Of a stretch of DNA of 34,125 nt, positions 8,524-15,235 are shown piece after piece. Every line of letters starts with the position of its first letter. Position 1 is the stretch's first letter. The stretch covers positions 1 through 34,125 of the forward strand of contig JAIORV010000029.1 of assembly GCA_021107945.1 (NCBI GenBank), written 5' to 3'. The notes beneath the pieces are model-generated. The model saw nothing but the letters and a program-made list of their open reading frames with translations. It did not search any database and had not been told where the DNA came from. The stretch comes from Vulcanimicrobiota bacterium (GTDB taxonomy: Bacteria > Vulcanimicrobiota > JAJTBE01). The position numbers were made by a program, and so were the translations under genes.

Positions 8524-8564
8524 GAGATCCTTCGCTGTGTAGATATATCGGAGGAATGTAAAAT
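8524..8564 (+). repeat. Interspersed repeat element A, truncated copy 4
   Basis: The left end GAGATCCTTCGCTGTG and the following CGGAGGAATGTAAAATCC match copy 2 closely. The element then breaks off into a heptamer array. Confidence 0.55.
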
Positions 8565-8592
8565 CCGTTCTCCGTTCTCCGTTCTCCGTTCC
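8565..8592. repeat. Tandem heptamer array (CCGTTCT x4)
   Basis: There are three perfect CCGTTCT units and a fourth ending in C. They lie at the junction of a truncated element A and the 3' end of the TPR gene, which suggests slippage at a repeat boundary. Confidence 0.75.
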
Positions 8593-8595
8593 CCT

Positions 8596-9609
8596 TCATT
8601 TTTTCAATTCCACCAGGGCTTTCTTTGCCTTCCTTCCGATGAAGCCTTTCTCGCCGCCAAGATCCTTTTTTATTGCCATATTAAAATCTTTTTTTGCTTC
8701 ATCATACTTTTTGAGGGAGACATATAGATTTCCCCTCTCAAAATATGCAGAGGCAAACGGTTTCAATTCAATTGACCTGGTCAGGTCTTTTAACGCCCGC
8801 TTATACTCTTTTTTGTTTTTATATGCGATACCCCGTCCATAATAAACTCCTGCAAATTCCGGGGTAATCTTTATTGCCCTTGTGAAATCCTTTATGGCAG
8901 GATCATATTCATCCTGGTGGAGGTATGTATAGGCGCGGTTGATTATGGCAAGAGATTTGTTCGGTTTTATCTTTATCGCCTTTGAATATTGCTCTATTGC
9001 CTTATCATAATCTTTCTCGCTGGTAAATGCATCACCCAAATATATATAGGCTTTATAAGACTTTGGCTTTATCTCCAATGCTTTATTATAGTCCGCCATA
9101 GCCTTGTCCCTTTTATTCAGGAGCATATATGTCCGACCTCGCCTTACATAAGCGGCGGCAAACTTCTGGTCAAGCTTAATTGCCAGGTCAAGTTCTTCAA
9201 TTGCTTTCTTGTAATCGCCGGATCTTGAATATGCGCTTCCAAGAAGAAAATGTGACACCGGGTTATCCGGGTATTTTGAAACAATCGTCTCAACCCATTT
9301 TTTCCATTGCTCATTATCTTCTTTTTTTAGATTGCATAAAAGCTTCCAGCCTTCGGTGTCCCTGTCGGTTTCAAGGCAGGCGATAGTCAGCAGAACCCTT
9401 GCTGATGACGGCTTCTTGCTTTTAATATATTTATCCTTGAGAATATCATATACTTTCTCCCAGTCCTGTGACAATACTGCCTTTTCCACATTTTCATCGA
9501 TAATATCCGTTTTTCCGGCAGAAACTACACCTGATAAAACAAAAAATATCATGGCAAACAATATAAGTTGTCTTAAAGAAAAAGCCAGGGATTTGTTTCG
9601 ATTTTTCAT
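8596..9609 (-). CDS. Exported TPR-repeat protein
   Basis: This is a protein of about 337 residues with an N-terminal signal peptide (basic start, then the hydrophobic segment QLILFAMIFFVLSGVVSAG). Six tetratricopeptide repeats run from about residue 110 to the end, recognisable by the A-Y-x-x-R-G and A-I/A-x-x-F/Y patterns. Before them lies a helical, TPR-like region. It is probably a periplasmic or surface scaffold for protein-protein contacts; no enzymatic motif is seen. Three ATG codons lie in a row. The third (9609) is preferred because the GGAGG ribosome binding site is seven bases from it but only one base from the first. The gene is convergent with the ARPP-1-like gene and separated from it by repeats. 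Confidence 0.85.
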   Translation of the reverse strand: MKNRNKSLAFSLRQLILFAMIFFVLSGVVSAGKTDIIDENVEKAVLSQDWEKVYDILKDKYIKSKKPSSARVLLTIACLETDRDTEGWKLLCNLKKEDNEQWKKWVETIVSKYPDNPVSHFLLGSAYSRSGDYKKAIEELDLAIKLDQKFAAAYVRRGRTYMLLNKRDKAMADYNKALEIKPKSYKAYIYLGDAFTSEKDYDKAIEQYSKAIKIKPNKSLAIINRAYTYLHQDEYDPAIKDFTRAIKITPEFAGVYYGRGIAYKNKKEYKRALKDLTRSIELKPFASAYFERGNLYVSLKKYDEAKKDFNMAIKKDLGGEKGFIGRKAKKALVELKK

Positions 9610-9672
9610 CATCATACCTCCAGATGGTCCGGATTAAATTATTTTGAATCGGTGAAGAAAAAATAAAAGCAA

Positions 9673-9857
9673 TTATTCACCGCAGAGAACGCAGAGGACG
9701 CAGAGTTTTTGCAGAGTTTTTAATGAAGTTAACACTTCAGACAATTAATAATTCCATAATATTTGAGTAAATGCCGGTCTCCTGACCAGCATAAAATGTT
9801 GCAAAATCGTGGTTAAAAATCCTCGCAAAAAGGGCTGAATAGCTACAAATAAAAAAG
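9673..9857 (+). repeat. Interspersed repeat element B, copy 2
   Basis: The blocks TTCACCGCAGAGAACGCAG, GTTAACACTTCAGACAATTA, CCGGTCTCCTGACCAGC and GGGCTGAATAGCTACAAAT follow the same order and spacing as copy 1. Small insertions, such as a second GCAGAGTTTT, distinguish it. It fills the gap between the TPR gene and the DUF4126 gene, so no gene is expected here. Confidence 0.7.
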
Positions 9858-9876
9858 AATTCCCGGTAATTTTATA

Positions 9877-10473
9877 TCATGTAGAAACATTTGGCTTTTC
9901 CACTATTTTTCTCTTTTTCATTAATGTTTTATAAAAATGGTATGCAAGGTACAACAAAATCAGAACAAGGAAGAATGCAAGTATCGGTACAAGAATGGAT
10001 AAAGCGACGCCAATCGCCGCGCTTAGATCTTCGATAAAAGATAAAAGTGGGTTTGCCACTCCCGCTGTAAGGGCAGTTGATCCCCCGCGTATTGTCGCTT
10101 TTTTCATGTGAATAATTTCCGATATCGATCCCCCGGCAATTATCCCCAGAACAATCGCCAATACAGGATCCATTTTCACGATAACAGCGGCGAAAATAAT
10201 TGTACCTGCGACAGGTTTTACAATAAGCCCAACTGAATCCAGCACGTTATCAATGACCGGCAATTTATCTCCCAGCACTTCAACAAGGGTTGCAATTCCA
10301 AACACAATCAGGGCGGGATTACTACCAATCCACTCAAAAGACGGATCGACTTGAATTTTTCCAAGTCGATGAAGCATACTAATTACAAGAAGTGGTAAAA
10401 AAGCCCTCAAACCGGCGCAGGCTGCAAGGGAAATCCCCATCGCTACCTGCATTACCAGTTGTGCATATTCCAT
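9877..10473 (-). CDS. DUF4126-family membrane protein
   Basis: This is a protein of about 198 residues with four to five membrane helices. It shows the N-terminal AACAGLRAFLPLL pattern and the conserved LGDKLPVIDNVLD and GGSTALTAGVANPLLS segments typical of DUF4126. Function is unknown. The frame extends upstream to 10536, but the ATG at 10473 is preferred: it has a GAGG upstream, starts at the conserved core and avoids overlap with the preceding gene. It lies 13 bp downstream of yjbQ on the same strand and is probably the last gene of a three-gene operon. Confidence 0.85.
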   Translation of the reverse strand: MEYAQLVMQVAMGISLAACAGLRAFLPLLVISMLHRLGKIQVDPSFEWIGSNPALIVFGIATLVEVLGDKLPVIDNVLDSVGLIVKPVAGTIIFAAVIVKMDPVLAIVLGIIAGGSISEIIHMKKATIRGGSTALTAGVANPLLSFIEDLSAAIGVALSILVPILAFFLVLILLYLAYHFYKTLMKKRKIVEKPNVST

Positions 10474-10486
10474 TTTTTCACATTCC

Positions 10487-10873
10487 TCAAATAATTTTGA
10501 GCCATACTTTCCTGGTGCGTGGGCCGTCGAATTCACAGAAAAAGACTTTCTGCCAGGTTCCCAGTTTTAGCTTGCCGTTTTCGATGATTATCGTTACGGA
10601 GGGTCCAATCAAAGAGGTTTTTATATGTGCCGCGGAGTTTCCCTCAAGATGGTCATATCCGTCATTCCATGGTATTCTCCTGTCCAGTTCCATAATCATA
10701 TCTTTAACAACGTCAGGATCCGCGCCCTCGTTTATAGTTACCGCCGCCGTGGTGTGGGGAATATAGGCAGTGCAAATGCCGTCTTTTATCCCGGACTCGG
10801 TAACTTTTTTCTGCATTTTATCTGTTATACATAAAAATTCGCTTCTTGCCGAGGTTTTGACACTGAATTCCAA
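10487..10873 (-). CDS. yjbQ: YjbQ/UPF0047 family protein
   Basis: This 128-residue cytoplasmic protein contains the two signatures of UPF0047: IPHTTAAVTINEGADPDV and DHLEGNSAAHIKTSLIGPS, with the conserved His residues. Some family members show secondary thiamine-phosphate synthase activity, but the physiological role is not settled. The start is a TTG with an AAAGGAGG ribosome binding site eight bases upstream, lying within the end of the preceding gene. The stop of that gene is only three bases before this TTG, so translation is likely coupled. The DUF4126 gene follows after 13 bp. Confidence 0.88.
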   Translation of the reverse strand: MEFSVKTSARSEFLCITDKMQKKVTESGIKDGICTAYIPHTTAAVTINEGADPDVVKDMIMELDRRIPWNDGYDHLEGNSAAHIKTSLIGPSVTIIIENGKLKLGTWQKVFFCEFDGPRTRKVWLKII

Positions 10874-10876
10874 GGT

Positions 10877-11647
10877 TCAGTCCTCCTTTTTATCCGCTTC
10901 GCTATCTTCGCTGTTCTCCTCCCGGCCTTCCGGATTCTCCGATTTTTCTTCATCTTTCTCTTCATCGGATTCTTCTTCCTCCGGGCGGGGAGGTCCAAAT
11001 ATATCCAGTTTCCACATTGCGATGATGTATATGATAATGATGGCAAATATTGACAGGTACTGAATAAATGTTGATTTTTTACTTTCTTTTATTGCTTCTT
11101 CTTGTACACTTTTTATATCCTGCGTCGTTACCCTGTAAGGCTTCAGGACAAATTTACCTGATTGATTTTGTATAATATTGCCAAATACCGAATATTCATT
11201 TCCCTGCCTTATAGTCTCAACAGATCGATTGGGGATTATAGGATTTTGAATTTTGTTCTTAATATCAATAATCTGTTCCGGCTGCCCCTGGACGAGAATG
11301 GCGCCTTCGCCAATCTGGACATTGAAATCATTTGTTTCAAAGTTGAGATATTTTTCCTTGCCTTTTTTCCCTGCGGTAGGATCGACCTCTTTTTCTATAT
11401 ACCCTATCACATTTTTAGGCAATCTCTGAATGAATTTGTCAGGTTCGGCCTTGGTTACTTTTCCCCTGACCGACACCCGTTGCCCGTTTAATGCCCCGGG
11501 ATTTTCCAGATTTTCTGCCGTTAAAATCTGGAACCTGGAAAAATCAGCCCCCATGGGATGATGACTGAACATGTATGTAATTGCAACCATTGCAATGACG
11601 AGAAAAATTGTAAGTACTAAAAACCTGGTGGTGTTTCTAATCTCCAT
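10877..11647 (-). CDS. Two-pass membrane protein with OB-like domain and acidic tail
   Basis: This protein of about 256 residues is not assigned to a named family. Seen directly are a membrane segment at about 9-27 and an extracytoplasmic domain of about 150 residues. That domain contains the phrases GQRVSVRGKVTKAEP, GAILVQGQPEQ and GNEYSVFGNIIQNQSG. These look like OB-fold or CcmE/NfeD-like beta-barrel strands. A second membrane segment follows (about 198-216), then a cytoplasmic tail of about 40 residues very rich in Glu and Asp. The ATG at 11647 has GGAGG just upstream and is preferred to the upstream frame extension. It is the first gene of the operon with yjbQ. It may sense or stabilise something at the membrane, but that is a guess. 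Confidence 0.6.
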   Translation of the reverse strand: MEIRNTTRFLVLTIFLVIAMVAITYMFSHHPMGADFSRFQILTAENLENPGALNGQRVSVRGKVTKAEPDKFIQRLPKNVIGYIEKEVDPTAGKKGKEKYLNFETNDFNVQIGEGAILVQGQPEQIIDIKNKIQNPIIPNRSVETIRQGNEYSVFGNIIQNQSGKFVLKPYRVTTQDIKSVQEEAIKESKKSTFIQYLSIFAIIIIYIIAMWKLDIFGPPRPEEEESDEEKDEEKSENPEGREENSEDSEADKKED

Positions 11648-11723
11648 ATTTCCTCCAATAACGTGCAAAACTGCTTATAAATTCAGCAAATCCCGTGGAT
11701 CTCCTCCATTTTAATAACTCAGG

Positions 11724-12524
11724 TCATTTTTTCCTGAACATTCCTCTCTGTATGGCTATGCTGTACAAAATCGTTTTTATCATAAACGGAGTAAGCCATG
11801 GGTGTTTCGAGAGCATCCTTGCAATGATTCCCGTAAGAAACGGTGCGGCAAAACTGTTTCCGGTGCAGGTTTCATAACCATGTTTCAACCAGGGAAGTTT
11901 CACATTTACACCCTTTGTGAGAAATTCTACGGGTGGATAGTCGTTAAAGTAAAACTGGTATGGATCCTCAATGTCAACCGCTTTTACTCCTATTATAGAA
12001 GAAAACACAGCGGGAAAGCTCGGCGTCGGGGCATTGTTTTGCGCCGCAACCATGAGGAGCTTTTTGAAATATGCACTGTCAATCAGGCTATGAAGAGGAG
12101 CGAAATACCTGTCTCTCGTGGTCCCAAGGGATAGGTTCGCCAGAGGAATCTTGTTTTCAATGACCCATTTAATTCCTTTCAGAAATACATCCCCACCTCC
12201 GGTGAGAGTGTTTCCCAGGACTTTGACGCTATAAATTTCAGCTTCCGGGGCAAGCATATGTATAGCTCCCGCACATGCTGTGCCATGTCCAAAAGCGTCA
12301 GTATGATCGCCTTCAATATGCTCGATTCCGTTTTTTGTTTTCCTGATATCGACGCCTCCCGCGATGGAACTTTCAAGAGCGGGATGAGTTCTGTCAATAC
12401 CGCTGTCTATCACTGCAACCTTTATTCCTGCGCCCGTTGAATCTCCCCAGGCCCATTGAGGCGTTATGTGCTCAAACGGGGTTCCCGAGAGATCGGGAAA
12501 TTTGTCTTGTCTTGTAATTTTCAT
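11724..12524 (-). CDS. Small leaderless subtilisin-like serine protease (S8)
   Basis: This is a 266-residue subtilase with a complete catalytic set: Asp40 in VAVIDSGID, His80 in FGHGTACAG, oxyanion Asn163 in AAQNNAP, and Ser224 in TGNSFAAPFL. It has no signal peptide and no propeptide, so it is probably cytoplasmic or exported by an unusual route. The length is close to the bare catalytic domain. Small leaderless subtilases include intracellular processing proteases and some RiPP-processing enzymes. I see no precursor peptide gene nearby, so the substrate is unknown. A GGAG ribosome binding site lies about six bases before the ATG. The gene stands alone on the minus strand and is divergent from the GAF gene. 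Confidence 0.85.
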   Translation of the reverse strand: MKITRQDKFPDLSGTPFEHITPQWAWGDSTGAGIKVAVIDSGIDRTHPALESSIAGGVDIRKTKNGIEHIEGDHTDAFGHGTACAGAIHMLAPEAEIYSVKVLGNTLTGGGDVFLKGIKWVIENKIPLANLSLGTTRDRYFAPLHSLIDSAYFKKLLMVAAQNNAPTPSFPAVFSSIIGVKAVDIEDPYQFYFNDYPPVEFLTKGVNVKLPWLKHGYETCTGNSFAAPFLTGIIARMLSKHPWLTPFMIKTILYSIAIQRGMFRKK

Positions 12525-12731
12525 ATATTTCTCCAGGAGAATAAAGCCGGGTAATATTTGAATTATAATCGATAAATCTCAGGTTTACCAACGTTGAAGA
12601 CCTTGTTGAAAAAAATTATCAAAGTCGGATAGTAAATATTGAAACGTAGTTGAAACGAAGAGGAAATTCCATTGACTCGAAGAAATTCCTTCTTAATAAA
12701 ACTATTTAAAAAGATATTGGAGAAATATATC

Positions 12732-13640
12732 ATGGAAGGTAATAATAAATCAAACCTCAGTGAAGTCGAAAAGTTGAAGAGTGAAATTGAGAATCTTCGC
12801 TTCGAGAATCGACATCTTCTTCAAAAAATGGAAGACAAGCTTCTGGGTGAAAAAATCCGCGAATCTATCAGAATGATAAATATGGCGGCGGTGATCAAAT
12901 CACTTCAGGATCATAAGGATTTTCTAAAGCTCCTCCTGCAGATGACAAAGAAAGTAGTCGGTGCTGAAGCGGCATCAATCATTCTGTATGATCACAAAGA
13001 AAACGAGCTTTTCTTTGAAGAGGCGGTTGGAGAGAAAGCTGAAGAAGTCAAAAAATTCCGTTTGAAATCGAATGAGGGAATAGCCGGATATTGCTTTACA
13101 ACAGGTGAAGCCCTTGCAGTGGCCGATGTCATGAAAGATTCCCGATTTAAAAGGGAAATCTCCGAGTCAATTCATCATAAACAAAAGGCTCTAATGGCGG
13201 CTCCTCTAATTTATCACCAGGAGATAATAGGTGTAATGGAAGCGATTAATAAAATAGATGGGGGTGTATTTTCCGCAGAAGACCTGGAAACCTTCACTTT
13301 AATTGCCAATTTTTCCGCAATGTTTTTGAGGAAGTCCGGCCTCTATTGTGATTTATATTCGTTGTTCCTGATAATTTTCCGGCATCTTGTTCTTGATAGA
13401 AATCAAGAAAGTATTTCCGCCAGGGATTTTAACAATCTCTCCAGGAAATTGGAAGAAGAAAGAGTCTTATCGGCTGAATATGGTGAAGCTATTGAATTGT
13501 CGTCGTTGGTTGAGGAGATATCATCACATGGAAAAGAAGAACAAAACCTTGCCAGATCAATTCTGAAAAGCTTGAATGGCTATTTAAAGGAAAAGGGTCA
13601 GCTTCACCACGATGTCGCAATTGACTGGATGATGGATTAA
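12732..13640 (+). CDS. GAF-domain protein with N-terminal coiled coil
   Basis: This protein of about 302 residues has a Lys/Glu-rich coiled coil at about 10-45, then a GAF domain at about 60-200. The GAF signs are ASIILYDHKENELFFEEAVG, the FRLKSNEGIAGYCFTTGEAL block and MAAPLIYHQEIIGVMEAINK. The C-terminal 100 residues are helical with no recognised output domain. GAF domains bind small ligands or mediate dimerisation. The ATG at 12732 has GGAG nine bases upstream; a TTG at 12672 with GAGG is an alternative that would add 20 residues. The stop codon overlaps the start of the antiporter gene (TAATG), so this protein may regulate the antiporter. That link rests on gene order only. Confidence 0.8.
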   Translation: MEGNNKSNLSEVEKLKSEIENLRFENRHLLQKMEDKLLGEKIRESIRMINMAAVIKSLQDHKDFLKLLLQMTKKVVGAEAASIILYDHKENELFFEEAVGEKAEEVKKFRLKSNEGIAGYCFTTGEALAVADVMKDSRFKREISESIHHKQKALMAAPLIYHQEIIGVMEAINKIDGGVFSAEDLETFTLIANFSAMFLRKSGLYCDLYSLFLIIFRHLVLDRNQESISARDFNNLSRKLEEERVLSAEYGEAIELSSLVEEISSHGKEEQNLARSILKSLNGYLKEKGQLHHDVAIDWMMD

Positions 13641-14713
13641 TGATATACGTTTTATTTATTCTTGGATTCGTGCTCATAATAAAGGGTGCGGATTTTCTTA
13701 TTCAGGGCTCTTCCTCACTTGCCGGTAAAATGGGGATCTCTCCCATGATTATTGGACTTACGGTTGTCGCTTTCGGAACATCTGTGCCGGAGCTGGTGAT
13801 TAATGTGTTTTCCGCTCTCAGTGCGGAGACTACCGATATTGCTCTTGGTAATATTGTGGGAAGTTGTATCTCGAATATTCTTTTAATCCTCGGACTCACT
13901 GCCGCAATATTTCCACTCAAAGTGAAGGTTTCCACGGTATGGAAAGAGCTTCTTTTCAGTTTGTTCGCTGTTGGACTTCTTTTTGTAATGGCAAATGATA
14001 TATTTTTCGACAATACAAGAGAGTCGGTTCTGGGGAGAACAGACGGGATAATCCTTCTGAGCTTTTTTGGGATATTTTTATATTATGTTATCGTAGAAGC
14101 GATGAATGACAGAAAAGAACACCAGAAAGAAACAAGAATTCTTGAGGAGGAAGAATATACCAGAAGGTTGGAAGAGGGGGAAGATCAGGAAAAAGGCAAA
14201 GCCGGCAAAGCCTCTCCTGCACTTGATGAAAATGGGAAGGAATGCAATGAGGAAAAGGGATATGTAATGGCATTGAAGATTTTTGCCGGATTGATCGCAC
14301 TTTGCTTCGGCGGAAAGTGGATTGTCGATGGAGCGGTTGTCATAGCCACGAAATTCGGAATGAGTCAATACCTTATCTCTGCAACTATAATTGCCGTCGG
14401 GTCTTCACTTCCTGAGCTTGTAACTTCACTGGTGGCGGCATATAAAAAAGAGCCCGATCTCTCGGTGGGAAATATAGTGGGATCAAATATCTTTAATATC
14501 CTATGGGTTCTTGGGGTTACATGTATTATAAGACCGATTCCCGTCCCTCTGGATATAAACGTCGATCTTATATTCCTGATACTAATAACGGTTTATCTTT
14601 TTCTATTCCTGTTCGTCGGAAAAAAATACAAGCTGGAGAGATGGCAGGGGATATCCTTCACGATTCTGTATATATTTTATGTAGTCTATATAATAATGAG
14701 AAAGATGAATTAA
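13640..14713 (+). CDS. Na+/Ca2+ exchanger-type antiporter (CaCA superfamily)
   Basis: This 357-residue membrane protein has the two alpha-repeats of the CaCA superfamily. The first has GTSVPELVINVFSAL and IALGNIVGSCISNILLILG; the second has GSSLPELVTSLVAAY and LSVGNIVGSNIFNILWVLG. The paired GTS-PE and GN-GSN motifs supply the ion-binding carboxylates and amides known in this superfamily. About ten membrane helices are expected. The cytoplasmic loop between the halves (about residues 155-210) is long and highly charged, with Glu-rich and Lys-rich runs, as in regulated members. It is translationally coupled to the upstream GAF gene by a one-base overlap. Whether it exchanges Na+, K+ or H+ for Ca2+ cannot be decided here. 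Confidence 0.92.
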   Translation: MIYVLFILGFVLIIKGADFLIQGSSSLAGKMGISPMIIGLTVVAFGTSVPELVINVFSALSAETTDIALGNIVGSCISNILLILGLTAAIFPLKVKVSTVWKELLFSLFAVGLLFVMANDIFFDNTRESVLGRTDGIILLSFFGIFLYYVIVEAMNDRKEHQKETRILEEEEYTRRLEEGEDQEKGKAGKASPALDENGKECNEEKGYVMALKIFAGLIALCFGGKWIVDGAVVIATKFGMSQYLISATIIAVGSSLPELVTSLVAAYKKEPDLSVGNIVGSNIFNILWVLGVTCIIRPIPVPLDINVDLIFLILITVYLFLFLFVGKKYKLERWQGISFTILYIFYVVYIIMRKMN

Positions 14714-14947
14714 CAACGGATGATGGAAGTCGGAGATCGGACGACGGATTGTGGAGAACGGATAATGGATCCCGTTTCCCACTTCTCGTTTCCCACCACT
14801 CGTATGTAGGAGGGACGTCCCCGTCCCGATAAAAGGAAAAAGGAAAAAGGATCTCGTTTCCCATGTCCCTTTTCCCTTATAGGGGACGTCCCCGTCCCGA
14901 TAACTTCTCAATTTCCGTTTCTCACTTCTCTTTTCTCAAATCCCGCC
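14714..14947 (+). repeat. Interspersed repeat element C, copy 1
   Basis: This purine/pyrimidine-biased stretch has GGATAATGGAT followed by CCCGTTTCCCACTTC and GTATGTAGGAGGGACGTCC. A hairpin GGGACG-TCCC-CGTCCC and GATAA follow. The hairpin block recurs at 14883-14903 in the same orientation. Matching blocks in the same order are found at 31583-31731. No gene is present. Confidence 0.65.
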
Positions 14948-14953
14948 TCCCCA

Positions 14954-15166
14954 TCATGAAACTTCATGAACCTCGAAAATGGGACCTACCATACCTATCC
15001 CCAGTATATCTTTTCTAACTTTTCCCCTTATATTTACATGTTTGCCGTTCTGATAAAGATCAACAGGCCCGTCCTTCAGCTGATAGACATCGCCCTTTTT
15101 TGTCTCGAGAACCCAGATGCCGCCCTCGATTTCGCTTTTCCTGACCGTTCCCTTGATCTGTTTCAT
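14954..15166 (-). CDS. Small OB-like protein (DUF5818-like)
   Basis: This is a 70-residue protein with alternating strand-forming residues. The phrases KGTVRKSEIEGGIWVLETK, YQLKDGPVDLYQNGK and VNIRGKVRKDI suggest a small five-stranded beta-barrel of the OB type, similar in pattern to DUF5818. It has no signal peptide. A strong GGGAGG ribosome binding site lies six bases before the ATG, which supports it as a real gene despite its size. It lies 64 bp downstream of the membrane subtilase on the same strand and could be co-transcribed. Function is unknown. Confidence 0.7.
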   Translation of the reverse strand: MKQIKGTVRKSEIEGGIWVLETKKGDVYQLKDGPVDLYQNGKHVNIRGKVRKDILGIGMVGPIFEVHEVS

Positions 15167-15203
15167 GAAATACCTCCCCGTATTATGTGAATTTTGATAT
15201 TAA

Positions 15204-15235
15204 AAGCTCCGCGTCCTCTGCGGTGAATAGTTAAC
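15204..15235 (-). repeat. Partial element B, copy 3
   Basis: On the minus strand this reads AACTATTCACCGCAGAGGAC followed by GCGGAGCT. This is nearly identical to the left end of element B copy 1. It begins within the stop codon of the membrane subtilase, and only the left end is preserved. Confidence 0.65.

Larger units (their letters stand above)
8062..8595. other. Intergenic repeat cluster (elements B and A, heptamer array)
   Basis: There is no gene in this stretch. In order it holds element B copy 1 (8067-8245), element A copy 3 (8403-8502), a truncated element A copy 4 (8524-8564) and a four-unit heptamer array (8565-8592). The array ends three bases before the stop codon of the convergent TPR gene. 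Confidence 0.65.

Noticed and set aside
8565-8592. Heptamer array as a possible CRISPR or recombination site
   Set aside because: The units are seven bases with no spacers, and there is no cas gene. Simple slippage explains it.
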